This document shows positions 45,377-54,808 of a DNA stretch of 64,000 bases, piece by piece. The translations under genes were made by a program, and so were the position numbers. This DNA is from DATFXM01 sp035315885. Lineage in GTDB: Bacteria > Acidobacteriota > Blastocatellia > UBA7656. The stretch lies in contig DATFXM010000111.1 in NCBI GenBank assembly GCA_035315885.1, positions 1-64,000 on the forward strand, in the 5' to 3' direction. How positions within the stretch are numbered: position 1 is the stretch's first letter; each line of letters begins with the position of its first letter. The notes beneath the pieces were generated by a model. It saw only the letters and a program-made list of their open reading frames with translations, was not told where the DNA came from and did no database searches.

Positions 45377-47062
45377 ATGTCCAATCAAAGCATCACATCA
45401 GCTACCGATACTCTATCGAAGTTCGCAAGAAAAGCCGCGATTCTTGGCATTGTAGCAGTCGCGATCCCGCAAGCGCTGGGCCAAAACGAACACAACCCTG
45501 CAGGCCACTCGCGACCGGCGATTCTAATCGACGGAATGGGGGACGTTCGTCATCAGATCGCTACAAACAATTCGGACGCGCAGCGGTTCTTCAATCAGGG
45601 TCTTGCTATGATTTACGGATTCAACCGGCCCGAGGCATTGAGATCGTTTCAGCACGCAGCCGAGCTGGACCCGAACGCAGCAATGGCTTATTGGGGAGTC
45701 GCGTTAAGCCTCGGATTGCACGTCAACATGGATACAGACGGAGACGTGCAACTTAAACTCGGCTACGAAGCGATTCAAAAGGCTGTGGCGCTTTCAGTGA
45801 AGTCGCCCGAACATGAGCGCGCTTACATCGAAGCGCTTGCCAAGCGATTCTCATCCGACGAAAAAGCGGACGAGAAAAAGCTCTCTGCTGCGTACCGCGA
45901 GGCTATGCGCGGCCTTTCGCGCCGTTATCCTGACGACCTTGACGCCGCGACTTTCTATGCGGAGAGCATCATGTGTCTCAGTCGATGGAACTATTGGAAC
46001 GCGGATGGTACGCCAAAGAACGGCACGGACGAGATGGTAGCAATACTCGAAGAAGTATTGCGGCGCGATGCGGACCATCTGGGCGCCAATCACTACTACA
46101 TCCATGCGGTTGAAGCATCCCCGACTCCCGAACGCGCTCTTCCCAGTGCGGCGCGTTTGATGGGTCTGGCGCCGGCTGCCGGCCACCTGGTTCATATGCC
46201 GGGCCATATTTTCATGCGAACCGGCAACTTCACCGAGGTGGCCTTCACGAACGAGCGCGCGGTGAAGGCCGATCAGGACTACATTAAGCTTGTAGATGCT
46301 CAGCCAAGCGCTTACACGATGGGATACTACCCTCACAACATGCACTTCATCGTTGTAGCTCGATCGATGCAAGGTCGTTTTGAAGATGCGAAGAAGATGG
46401 CCGACCAGCTTGCCGCATATGTGGCGCCGGGCATAGCTGTCATGCCGAGCATGGTGGACTACTTTGCGCCCAATCAGATTTTTGTGCTGATGAGATTCAA
46501 CCGGTGGGACGAGATTCTCAAAGTGTCTAAGCCGAGTCCAAGACTTCCGGCCAGCGTAGCCTATTGGCATTTTGCGCGGGCTTCCGCTTACGCGAACAAG
46601 CGAATGCGCAACGAAGCTACCGCGGAGCGCGCGGCACTCGCCGAGTGTCGTCAGAAATCCCCGAAAGGTGCGATACTCAACTTCAACCTGGTGGATAGTC
46701 TGATTGAAATCACCGAACACATCGTGGATGCGAGGCTGGCGCCGGACGCCGCGCGCGGAATCGAGCACTGGAAGAAAGCGGTTGCCGTTCAAGACACATT
46801 GGCCTACGACGAGCCGCCGGCGTTCTTCTATCCTGTGCGAGAATCGCTCGGGGCGGCGCTTCTGAGAGCAGGTCGAGCGCCCGAAGCCGAAGCCGTCTTC
46901 CGCGAAGACCTTCGGCGAAATCCACGTAATGGGCGGTCGTTGTTCGGGTTGATGAAGAGCCTCGAAGCGCAAAACCGCTCGTTTGATGCGCAACTTGTCG
47001 GTCGCGAGTTCGAGCGCGCGTGGAAGTTCGCCCAAGTAGAGCTTCGTATCGAAGACCTGTGA
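45377..47062 (+). CDS. Exported TPR-repeat protein
   Basis: 561 residues from ATG 45377, with GGGAGG just upstream. The N-terminal hydrophobic stretch (AAILGIVAVAIPQALGQ) is a signal or anchor. Tetratricopeptide units are visible (AQRFFNQGLAMIYGFNRPEALRSFQHAAELDPNAAMAYWGVALS, and ALLRAGRAPEAEAVFREDLRRNPRNGRSLFGLMKSLE), with a less repetitive middle containing GHLVHMPGHIFMRTG and ANHYYIHAVEASPTPERAL. It is a member of a family common in Acidobacteriota and Bacteroidota, annotated only as TPR protein. Role unknown, probably protein binding in the periplasm. Confidence 0.8.
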   Translation: MSNQSITSATDTLSKFARKAAILGIVAVAIPQALGQNEHNPAGHSRPAILIDGMGDVRHQIATNNSDAQRFFNQGLAMIYGFNRPEALRSFQHAAELDPNAAMAYWGVALSLGLHVNMDTDGDVQLKLGYEAIQKAVALSVKSPEHERAYIEALAKRFSSDEKADEKKLSAAYREAMRGLSRRYPDDLDAATFYAESIMCLSRWNYWNADGTPKNGTDEMVAILEEVLRRDADHLGANHYYIHAVEASPTPERALPSAARLMGLAPAAGHLVHMPGHIFMRTGNFTEVAFTNERAVKADQDYIKLVDAQPSAYTMGYYPHNMHFIVVARSMQGRFEDAKKMADQLAAYVAPGIAVMPSMVDYFAPNQIFVLMRFNRWDEILKVSKPSPRLPASVAYWHFARASAYANKRMRNEATAERAALAECRQKSPKGAILNFNLVDSLIEITEHIVDARLAPDAARGIEHWKKAVAVQDTLAYDEPPAFFYPVRESLGAALLRAGRAPEAEAVFREDLRRNPRNGRSLFGLMKSLEAQNRSFDAQLVGREFERAWKFAQVELRIEDL

Positions 47063-47132
47063 CCGACTAGCACACTCATGATGATTTAAGCGGGCTCGCC
47101 GGTGGCGTTTGTCGACTCCTAACTGGCCCGGC

Positions 47133-49010
47133 ATGAACCTTGAGCTTACAAATAACGCGCTGCTTGTGCTGCAAAAACGGCTGCTCGCTCGCGACCAGCA
47201 AGGCGATATTTGCGAAACGCCCGAGCAAATGTTTCGTCGCGTAGCCACGTCGATAGCGTCCGCCGATCTCCGCTACGGTGCATCAAATGAAGAACTCAGT
47301 CGAACCGAGGCTGACTTCTTCGACGCGATGATCCGCCTCGAATTCCTTCCGAATTCACCGACCCTGATGAACGCCGGGCGCGAGCTTAGCCAACTATCTG
47401 CTTGTTTTGTTCTGCCGATCGAAGATTCGATGGAGAGTATCTTTCGGACGCTTTCTGATACCGCGCTTATTCAGAAGAGCGGCGGAGGAACCGGATACTC
47501 GTTTTCTAATCTGCGGCCTCGAGAAGACTACATCCAATCGACACAGGGGCAGTCGAGCGGCCCAGTCTCCTTCATGCGTCTGTACAACTTTGCCACTGAA
47601 GTCACTAAGCTGGGCGGCAAGCGCGCAGGCGCGAACATGGGGATTCTCAGGGTTGATCATCCGGACATCGAAGAGTTCATCGCGGCGAAGACCAACGCTC
47701 TGGAGTTGAACACCTTTAACATCTCTGTCGCAGTGACTGATGAATTCATGGAACGCGTCCGTAGGGGCGAGTCTTACGAGTTGCTAAACCCGCGAACAGG
47801 GCTTGCGACGAATAAACTGGATGCTCGATTTGTTTTCAATCAGGCGGCCGAGCACGCCTGGCGTAACGGAGATCCGGGTCTGATCTTCATCGACCGGATC
47901 AATCGCGACAATCCGACCCCGGCGCTTGGAGAGCTCGAGAGCACAAACCCATGCGGCGAGCAGCCTTTGCTGCCGTACGAGTCCTGCGTGTTGGGATCGA
48001 TCAACCTTTCACGCCTGGCCGTCGACGGACAAATCGACTACGAGAGATTAAGCGCAATCATAGAAACGGGGGTTCACTTCCTCGATAACGTTATCGATGT
48101 AAGCGAGTATCCGATACCGCAGATCGCCGACATAACCAGACAGAATCGCAAAATCGGGCTTGGAGTGATGGGATGGGCGGACCTTCTGATCCTGCTGAAG
48201 ATTTCATACAACTCAGAGGAAGCTGTTCGACTCGCTGAAGATGTGATGGGTTTCATTTCGCGTTGCGCTATCGATGCTTCGGTTAAGCTTGCCGCGCGAA
48301 GAGGTCCGTTTCCCAGAAGGATTCATGAAGCCATTTATAACAACACCGGATTGCCAGCGAGGAGGAACGCGACTATCACGACCGTGGCGCCGACTGGCAC
48401 CATCAGCCTGATAGCCAACTGTTCGAGCGGGATCGAGCCCATTTACGCGGCAGCTTATTGGAGGCGCTCGTTTGAATCTGAGCGCATGCTATTCGTTCAT
48501 CCGCTGTTCGAACAATACGCGAAGGCGAATGGAATCTATAACGAAGCGATGATGGAGAGAGTCGCGTTGACTGGATCGTTGCCGGGCATCGAACGCGTAC
48601 CGCTCGAGGCTAAGCGGTTATTCGTCACCGCGCACGAGATCGCGCCCGAGTGGCACGTTAGAATGCAGGCCGCGTTTCAACGTCACATTGATGCCGCCGT
48701 CTCAAAGACGATCAATTTTGCCCACACTGCTACGGTGGAGGATATCAAAAGCGCTTACATGCTGGCGTGGGAATTGGGCTGCAAAGGGATCACGGTTTAT
48801 CGAGACGGCTCTCGGGAACAGCAGGTATTGAGCGCCGGGATGGGAGACGCGGCCGATGTAACTTTGTCACCTGCAGCGCGCAGGGAGATGGAGCTGCCTG
48901 AGAATCGATTACTTGCCAACAATATGTGCCCGGAGTGTGGGTCGGTCTTGCGTCACAACGGTGGATGTCTGTACTGCACGTGCGGTTATTCGGTGTGCGT
49001 TCAGACGTAA
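47133..49010 (+). CDS. nrdJ: Class II (adenosylcobalamin-dependent) ribonucleotide reductase
   Basis: 625 residues from ATG 47133, which gives the family's N-terminus (LTNNALLVLQKRLLARD); an in-frame TTG at 47109 is possible. It reduces ribonucleotides with B12 and needs no oxygen or second subunit, and no nrdB is nearby. The 10-stranded barrel has PTLMNAGRELSQLSACFVLP (first redox Cys), GGGTGYSFSNLRP, the radical loop NPCGEQPLLPYESCVLGSINL with the Asn-Cys-Glu triad, and PTGTISLIANCSSGIEP. The C-terminus has a zinc-ribbon tail (CPECGSVLRHNGGCLYCTCGY) that carries electrons from thioredoxin. The ATP-cone is missing, so allosteric activity control may be lacking. Confidence 0.93.
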   Translation: MNLELTNNALLVLQKRLLARDQQGDICETPEQMFRRVATSIASADLRYGASNEELSRTEADFFDAMIRLEFLPNSPTLMNAGRELSQLSACFVLPIEDSMESIFRTLSDTALIQKSGGGTGYSFSNLRPREDYIQSTQGQSSGPVSFMRLYNFATEVTKLGGKRAGANMGILRVDHPDIEEFIAAKTNALELNTFNISVAVTDEFMERVRRGESYELLNPRTGLATNKLDARFVFNQAAEHAWRNGDPGLIFIDRINRDNPTPALGELESTNPCGEQPLLPYESCVLGSINLSRLAVDGQIDYERLSAIIETGVHFLDNVIDVSEYPIPQIADITRQNRKIGLGVMGWADLLILLKISYNSEEAVRLAEDVMGFISRCAIDASVKLAARRGPFPRRIHEAIYNNTGLPARRNATITTVAPTGTISLIANCSSGIEPIYAAAYWRRSFESERMLFVHPLFEQYAKANGIYNEAMMERVALTGSLPGIERVPLEAKRLFVTAHEIAPEWHVRMQAAFQRHIDAAVSKTINFAHTATVEDIKSAYMLAWELGCKGITVYRDGSREQQVLSAGMGDAADVTLSPAARREMELPENRLLANNMCPECGSVLRHNGGCLYCTCGYSVCVQT

Positions 49011-49723
49011 GGAGAGTGCTGAGTGCTGAGTGCCCGCGCAGCGGGCGACAGAATGTAGCCCCCGGTGAGTCCGCGAACCGGGCGTCGCGAACCGGGGATA
49101 GGCGTACCCGCAAAGCCGTGAGCCCGCTCAGCGGGCGACAGAATGTAGCCCCCGGTGAGTCCACGAACCGGGGTAGGCGTACCCGCAAAGCCGTGAGCCC
49201 GCGTAGCGGGCGACAGAACCCTATCCCCCGGTGAGTCCACGAACCGGGGGTTCGTTGCCAATAGCCACAGCCCCAGGTCTGAACTGCCTTCACGCCGTTC
49301 CACTCATCAGGCCCGATCGCGTCCAGCTTAGACCGCGCTGCCCCGGGTTCGCGGACTCACCGGGGGATACGGTTCTGTCGCCCGCTTCGCGGGCTCAGGC
49401 CTTTATCGACACGCCTACCCCGGGTTCGCGGACTCACCGGGGTATACGGTTCTGTTGCCCGCTTCGCGGGCTCAGGCCTTTATCGACACGCCTACCCCGG
49501 GTTCGCGGACTCACCGGGGGCTACGGTTCTGTCGCCCGCTGCGCGGGCTCAGGCCTTTATTGACACGCCTACCCCCGGTTCGCGGACTCACCGGGGGCTA
49601 CGGTTCTGTCGCCCGCTTCGCGGGCTCACGCTAGGCGACTTTCCCAAGGTAGCCGCCGAGGCCAACCCTCAGCTGCGTTACGCAATCCCTTTTGGTGTTG
49701 CCATCAGCACTCAGCACTCAGCA
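49011..49723. repeat. Compound inverted array of 75-90 bp double-hairpin repeats
   Basis: A gene-free 713-bp junction between convergent nrdJ and a membrane enzyme gene. The ends are ACTCAGCACT repeats (49014-49034 and 49705-49722). Left array: three copies in one orientation (GCGGGCGACA anchors at 49041, 49131 and 49206), the first enlarged by a 15-bp internal duplication. Right array: four copies in the opposite orientation (CCCCGG anchors at 49341, 49418, 49495, 49572), with an exact 77-bp period. Each unit carries two palindromes, CCCGC..GCGGG and CCCCGGGTTCG..CACCGGGG. Bases about 49255-49340 are a non-repeated spacer. Bases 49637-49701 are a copy of the dispersed 60-bp element. 77 is not a multiple of three, and the frames are shadows of the repeats. 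Confidence 0.9.
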
Positions 49724-51985
49724 CTAATACTCAAACTTGTACTTCGCCTCGTCGGCAAGCGCGGGTCTGCTTGCACTCACAATATCGATGAACCTGCCAA
49801 GCTTCTGCTTCAAATCCAAGCTGACTTCCGGGCGTTGATCGTACAAGTTGTGAAGCTCCGCCCCGTCGTTCTTCAAATCAAATAATTGGAATGCCGCCGC
49901 CGCGCGATCGTAGATCAGCTTGTAGCCATCCTGCGTGATAATCATGAACTTCTTGTCCGTGGGCTGCGGGTACTGTTCTGGCCGGAGGTTCGGGAACTCC
50001 TTCTCGCGCAATGTCTGCTCACCAAAAATCGGCGGATGCACGAACGGCTCTCCCTTCATCAGCGCAAGCAGACTCACACCGGTGTATTGCTCCGGACAAG
50101 GCGCCCCAACCACATTCAAAATCGTAGTCCCAAGGTCAACCGATGTGACGTAGTCCTGAACGCGTCTCGACGCAAGTCCCGGCACGTAAAATATCATCGG
50201 AATATGAGTCTGATCGCTGTAGAGCTGAGACGAGTGCCGATAAACGCGACGCTCTCCGAGAGACTCGGCATGATCGGCCATCAGCACAACAGCCGTGTCA
50301 TTCAAGTGGCCGCTCTTCTCCAGCCACTCAAACAATCTGCCAAAATAGTGATCGGTAAACGCAATTTCACCATCGTACAGATCGGTATTTCCGGAGCCAA
50401 AGTTAAAGTCACTATGCCGGGCGTACGGACGGTGAGGATCCACCGCGTAGATGAACGCGCAAAACGGCGCTTCTTTGGGGACGTTGCTTAGCGTTTCGAT
50501 AGCGATGTCGATGCTTTCCGGAAGGTCTACGCCTTTAGCGTTGGAATCAACGTGCGCCCCTTTCACGTACCGCTTAAGCATCGGATATCGCCGCTGGGGA
50601 AACAACATTACGTTGTACCCGTTGTGACCCAATACCTCCGTCCAGCTCTCCACGGTAGCGTCCCAGTAGCTGGACTTCATGAACCTCGCGGCAGATTCAA
50701 AGGTGTTCGCCGAAGGACTGAATGCATTGTCGAAGACGATCGAGCGCAAGGCGAACCGATCAATCTCCGGCGAGGTGTTCCGCCCATAGCCATACACGCT
50801 TAAGTGATCTGCGCGGAGCGCATCTATGAAAATATAGATCACGTTCAAACGCTCCCGCACCGGACCGTCAGGCGCGTGTAGCGACGTTCGCTCGCGGAAC
50901 CATTCAGTGCGCTGCTCTTCGCTCAAATCTCCGCCGATTGAATTATTGTCGATGCCGTCGCCAATTATTTCCGCTCTGTCCGGGTTGATCGCCGGGTTGC
51001 GATCGTCGGTGTCGCCCCCGGCAAGCACGCTCGAATACCCGTCGCGATCGAAATCGAGCACCCATTGAACGATCTTGAAATGCTGCTTTGCCTGCGTAGT
51101 CCGAGTCATCAGGTGAGTCTTCAGGTTCTGATTGGATCCGAACTCCGCAAACGTGAACACGCTGCCGGCCAGAATCAATGCGACGAACAACACCAGCAGC
51201 CCGCGCGACAGGCGCCCACTAAAAGCCCGTTCGTTGGCTCTTGTAAAATAACCAGAACCTATCAGCGTTATCGCCGACCCAAAGCAAAGCAGAAACATCG
51301 AACGATGCAATGTGTATTCGTAGAGCTGAACTTCAACATGCGAATCGACGTAGTAGGCAAGCCCGATGACAACGCAGAGTCCCATGAACCACAAGGCTTT
51401 GATGGCTGGAGACATCTGCCGAACCGCGCGAGCCAGCCTCCAAAAAATCCGGCACGCAACTAGAAGCCCGAGGAGAATTGCAACAATTAGAATCGCCTGA
51501 TGCTTAAGCAATCTGCCATAAAGGTAAGGCAGCTTCTGCGCTTCGATGATCAACCCGGATACGTAAGCTTTCGATTGCGTTTGCACAATAAATACCGCGA
51601 CGATCACCGCGGCGGCTACTGCTGCCGCGGCCACCTCGACTCGTCGCTCGGTGCCGATTCTGCCGGTCAGTAGCTTGCGAGTGAATGTTTGAAGCACACT
51701 TCCAGCGAGGGCTACAACGCCGATGATCAGTCCGATTGCCGCGCCGCTAACGGGACACAACGAAAAATACGCCGCGAATATCAGACGTTCTCGAAAGGAG
51801 TTGAACTCGGGCGAGAGATGCACCTGCAGGTCAATGATCTCGATCACCGCTAGCAACAGCGCGGCGAGCGACCCGGCCAGCGAGTAGCGGGCAAGCGAAC
51901 TCGCAATCCTCGCGGGGGTGCCGTGCCGGCTTGCTTTGCGCTTCTGAAGATGTTCTGGGTTTAGAGTTGCCGGGCCTTGTACCAT
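49724..51985 (-). CDS. Membrane-anchored alkaline-phosphatase-superfamily enzyme (sulfatase/phosphotransferase-like)
   Basis: 753 residues. The first 300 hold about six membrane helices (GSLAALLLAVIEIIDL, AIGLIIGVVALAGSV, and others). A periplasmic domain follows with FDRDGYSSVLAGGDTDD near the start, then the alkaline phosphatase fold: IDALRADHLSVYGYGRNTSPEID (metal Asp), nucleophile region SPSANTFESAARF, and MADHAESLGE with the metal Asp-His. The nucleophile position is Thr in place of the Cys/Ser of C/S-x-P-x-R, so formylglycine sulfatase chemistry is unlikely and a Thr-based phosphotransferase such as those of LtaS or EptA is more likely. The gene overlaps the epimerase upstream by 25 bp. 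Confidence 0.8.
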   Translation of the reverse strand: MVQGPATLNPEHLQKRKASRHGTPARIASSLARYSLAGSLAALLLAVIEIIDLQVHLSPEFNSFRERLIFAAYFSLCPVSGAAIGLIIGVVALAGSVLQTFTRKLLTGRIGTERRVEVAAAAVAAAVIVAVFIVQTQSKAYVSGLIIEAQKLPYLYGRLLKHQAILIVAILLGLLVACRIFWRLARAVRQMSPAIKALWFMGLCVVIGLAYYVDSHVEVQLYEYTLHRSMFLLCFGSAITLIGSGYFTRANERAFSGRLSRGLLVLFVALILAGSVFTFAEFGSNQNLKTHLMTRTTQAKQHFKIVQWVLDFDRDGYSSVLAGGDTDDRNPAINPDRAEIIGDGIDNNSIGGDLSEEQRTEWFRERTSLHAPDGPVRERLNVIYIFIDALRADHLSVYGYGRNTSPEIDRFALRSIVFDNAFSPSANTFESAARFMKSSYWDATVESWTEVLGHNGYNVMLFPQRRYPMLKRYVKGAHVDSNAKGVDLPESIDIAIETLSNVPKEAPFCAFIYAVDPHRPYARHSDFNFGSGNTDLYDGEIAFTDHYFGRLFEWLEKSGHLNDTAVVLMADHAESLGERRVYRHSSQLYSDQTHIPMIFYVPGLASRRVQDYVTSVDLGTTILNVVGAPCPEQYTGVSLLALMKGEPFVHPPIFGEQTLREKEFPNLRPEQYPQPTDKKFMIITQDGYKLIYDRAAAAFQLFDLKNDGAELHNLYDQRPEVSLDLKQKLGRFIDIVSASRPALADEAKYKFEY

Positions 51986-52905
51986 TCGACCGTACGACGC
52001 AAGCCTTCTTCGAAGGGAACCTGCACGCTGTATCCGAATCCGCGCTGCGCGGCTTCTATTGATGCCTGGGAGTCTCTCACATCACCGGCTCGCGCGGCCT
52101 CGTGAATCGGATCCACATCGGCACCAATAATGTCTCGTAATCTCTCGAGCAGTTCCAAAAGTGAGTATCTTCCTCCACATGCAACGTTGAACGCGCGTCC
52201 GCTCACGTCGCCCGCTTCGGACGCCAACAAGTTGGCCTGAACAACATTTTCCACGTAAGTAAAGTCGCGTGACTGGTGACCGTCGCCGTACACCGTCGGG
52301 CGCTCGCCCTGGAGCAAAGCGGTCACAAAACGTGGTATGACCGCGGCGTATTGTGACTCGGGGTCCTGTCTGGGTCCGAAAATGTTGAAGTAGCGCAACG
52401 CTACCCCTTCAAATCCGTAGACTCGCTTGAATACCGAAATGTAGTGCTCGGCCGCGAGCTTTGAAAGAGCATAAGGTGACACCGGGTCGGGACTCATGCT
52501 TTCGCGCTTTGGTAGCTCAAGCGTCTCGCCGTAAACCGAAGAGCTCGATGCGTACACGACCCGGCGTACGCTCGCGTCTCGTGCCGCCATCAATACATTC
52601 AAAGTTCCGGTTATGTTCACTTCGTGCGTGGTCAACGGATCAGCAACCGACCTTGGCACCGACCCAAGCGCTGCTTCATGAAAAACGATTTCTACTCCCT
52701 GCATTACGCGGGACACCGCGGCGCGATCTCTGATATCGGCCTTTATGAATTCAACGTCATTCCTGATCGGCTCCAGGTTTGCCTCTTTACCTGATACCAG
52801 GTTGTCAATTACTCGAACACGATGACCGTCGCGCACCAGCCTCTCGGCGATGTGACTTCCTATGAATCCCGCGCCGCCAGTCACCAGATAGGATTTCTTC
52901 GACAT
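51961..52905 (-). CDS. NAD-dependent sugar epimerase (WbpP-like)
   Basis: 314 residues. Extended short-chain dehydrogenase fold with NAD motif VTGGAGFIGSH (residues 8-18), Ser around 121-123, and the catalytic Tyr145/Lys149 pair (SPYALSK). AALGSVPRSVADP is characteristic of the WbpP/TviC group that epimerises UDP-GlcNAc at C4; GalE is the alternative. The product feeds surface polysaccharide. The carbamoyltransferase stop is 43 bp upstream and the downstream membrane enzyme overlaps it, so these three form an operon. Confidence 0.93.
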   Translation of the reverse strand: MSKKSYLVTGGAGFIGSHIAERLVRDGHRVRVIDNLVSGKEANLEPIRNDVEFIKADIRDRAAVSRVMQGVEIVFHEAALGSVPRSVADPLTTHEVNITGTLNVLMAARDASVRRVVYASSSSVYGETLELPKRESMSPDPVSPYALSKLAAEHYISVFKRVYGFEGVALRYFNIFGPRQDPESQYAAVIPRFVTALLQGERPTVYGDGHQSRDFTYVENVVQANLLASEAGDVSGRAFNVACGGRYSLLELLERLRDIIGADVDPIHEAARAGDVRDSQASIEAAQRGFGYSVQVPFEEGLRRTVEWYKARQL

Positions 52906-52948
52906 TGAGCAATGACCCGGACTTCTGCGATGGAATTAGCTCCTCGTC

Positions 52949-54673
52949 TTACTTCTTTACGACAAAGTTACCGATAGCAAGGCAGTCGATGCCTGAACAA
53001 TAAAAACCCCTTACCGCTTCTCGAGGAGTAGATACGACGGGCTCTCCAAAAAGATTGAACGACGTATTCAACAACACCGGAGCACCAGTCAACTCGCCAA
53101 ACCTGGTGAGTAACTTCCAGAATGATGAATTAGTCTTGCGGCTGACGGTGTGAACGCGAACCAGATCGTCGCCGAACACCGCCGCAGGTATCACCGGCTG
53201 CTTACCCTCTCTTATTCTTGTGACGCCTTGAAGAAAATCCGTCAGACCGCTCGATTCAAAGAAGTCGGTTGCTCGCTCTTCTGGAACCGCCGCCGAAAAC
53301 GGGCGGTAGTCTTCACGGTGCTTGATATAGGTATTGAGATTATCACGCATCATTTCATTGGCGGGCGAAGCCAGAATGCTTCGAGCTCCAAGAGTGCGCG
53401 GACCAAACTCCATCGCGCCTCGAAACCATCCAACGATCTTGCCCTGGCTGAGCTGAAGCGCAACTTCAGAAACAAATTTATCCTCGGTCAAAAAGTATTC
53501 GTAGGAGATCTTGCAGTTGTCGAGTACGCCCTTGATCGCATTGTCGTCGAATTGCGGGCCCAGGAAAGCATGTTCCATCTTCTGATTCGAGGCGGCGCTG
53601 TTTTGCTGATGCCAGACCTGCAGGGCCGCGCCGATTGAACAGCCGGCATTGCCGGCGGCAGGTTGAACGAAGATGCGCTTAAAGCCCGCTCGACGTTCGA
53701 CCGCGGAGTTCGCAAGACTATTGAGAGCAACGCCTCCTACCAGGCAGAGACTCTCTTCACCCGTAGCCCTGCGGTGCCGCGTGGCGATCTCGCACAACAC
53801 GTCTTCTAAGTGAGATTGTACGGACGCGGCAAGATTGCGATGCTTGTCCGTAAGAGGATCGTCTTTATCGCGAGGCTTCAGACCGGCGCTCTCAAAGAAC
53901 TTCGACGACATTTGAGGACCGGGTCTGAACGACTCACTAAAGTAGCTGAGGTCTACGGTGGGAAGACCTTTCGAGTCCACCGTGAGCATCTCCTCGAAGT
54001 ACTTCAGGTATTCCGGCGTACCGGTTGGCGCGAGCCACATTGTCTTGTGCCAGTCGCCGTCTCCGAAACCCATCGCGGAGGTCACCGCGTTGTAGACCAT
54101 CCCAATCGAATTCGGGTATTGAGCTTCGGCGCCGCGCACGATCCCGTCCCTCGAGCCCACGAAGAGGACCGTCGAGGTCATATCGCCTTTGTTGTCGGCG
54201 GAGACAATGGCCGCACGATCGAAGCCCGACGCATAGAACGCGCTCGCGGCGTGAGCAAGATGGTGATCGACGGTCACGAACCGTCCCTTGCCCATGAGTC
54301 TCTCTTCGACCATTCGCCTCGTTCTAAGACGCTGCTTGAGTCCATTCAGACTGTCTACAAAGTATGGTGGGAACTCCTCGATTGGCGAAGCAGCCGACAG
54401 TTGAGTTGCGCGCGAGGACTCAAATGCGACTTCGCGATGAAACAACTTGTGAGGTTCCAGATAGTATGCGACGCAGTCGAGATTGTCGAATTTGATGCCG
54501 CCGCGTTCGAGGCAGAAGTCGATGGCGCGTTGAGGGAGTCCGCCGGCGTAATTCATGCCGACGTGGCGTATGCGGGCGAGTTTCTCTTCTTCGATGGCTG
54601 CTACAATGCGCCCGTCCTGAATGAGCGCGGCCGCCGCGTCTCTCTCCTGTCCGGAGATGCCAAGAATATTCAT
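52949..54673 (-). CDS. NodU/CmcH-family carbamoyltransferase
   Basis: 574 residues. The N-terminal actin-like half reads MNILGISGQERDAAAALIQDGRIVAAIEEEKLAR and contains the metal-binding His of VDHHLAHAASAFYAS; GGVALNSLANS and FGPRTLGARSILA lie in the second half, with the RPFSAAVPEE region near the C-terminus. These enzymes transfer carbamoyl from carbamoyl phosphate to a sugar or antibiotic hydroxyl. Genes beside it (epimerase, membrane enzyme, PotAB) suggest a decorated surface sugar rather than an antibiotic. It is in-frame and full length. The 135-bp gap upstream holds an AAACCAGAAACC repeat. Confidence 0.93.
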   Translation of the reverse strand: MNILGISGQERDAAAALIQDGRIVAAIEEEKLARIRHVGMNYAGGLPQRAIDFCLERGGIKFDNLDCVAYYLEPHKLFHREVAFESSRATQLSAASPIEEFPPYFVDSLNGLKQRLRTRRMVEERLMGKGRFVTVDHHLAHAASAFYASGFDRAAIVSADNKGDMTSTVLFVGSRDGIVRGAEAQYPNSIGMVYNAVTSAMGFGDGDWHKTMWLAPTGTPEYLKYFEEMLTVDSKGLPTVDLSYFSESFRPGPQMSSKFFESAGLKPRDKDDPLTDKHRNLAASVQSHLEDVLCEIATRHRRATGEESLCLVGGVALNSLANSAVERRAGFKRIFVQPAAGNAGCSIGAALQVWHQQNSAASNQKMEHAFLGPQFDDNAIKGVLDNCKISYEYFLTEDKFVSEVALQLSQGKIVGWFRGAMEFGPRTLGARSILASPANEMMRDNLNTYIKHREDYRPFSAAVPEERATDFFESSGLTDFLQGVTRIREGKQPVIPAAVFGDDLVRVHTVSRKTNSSFWKLLTRFGELTGAPVLLNTSFNLFGEPVVSTPREAVRGFYCSGIDCLAIGNFVVKK

Positions 54674-54808
54674 TTAGTGATCCGTTCCATCGTTAGGACG
54701 AACACATACCATAAACATTCGAGGCTGAGATTTTCAAGACGGGTTTAGTGTTTAGGGTTTCTGTCCACTCATCTCGCCTAAACTCAAAACAGAAACCAGA
54801 AACCATTT
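54674..54808. repeat. Short repeat between potB and the carbamoyltransferase
   Basis: GTTTAGTGTTTAGGGTTTCTG (about 54746-54764) pairs imperfectly with CTAAACTCAAAACAGAAACC (about 54777-54799). The same TTTCTGGTTTC core occurs near 29928-29970. It may be a processing or termination hairpin between the transporter genes and the glycan operon. Confidence 0.5.

Noticed and set aside
47063..47132. Cobalamin riboswitch before nrdJ
   Set aside because: The gap is only 70 bp and has no B12-box-like sequence or structure.
45851..47248. 465-codon minus-strand open frame
   Set aside because: Antisense shadow of the TPR protein and nrdJ start, caused by codon bias.
49231..49563. Open frames with repeated peptides on both strands of the repeat array
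   Set aside because: They arise from the repeats; the 77-bp period shifts frame each unit, ribosome sites are missing and composition is not protein-like.
49341..49628. Possible CRISPR array
   Set aside because: Units are near-identical over their full 77 bp with no variable spacers, and no cas gene is nearby.
53810..54748. 312-codon plus-strand open frame
   Set aside because: Antisense to the carbamoyltransferase, whose motifs are complete.
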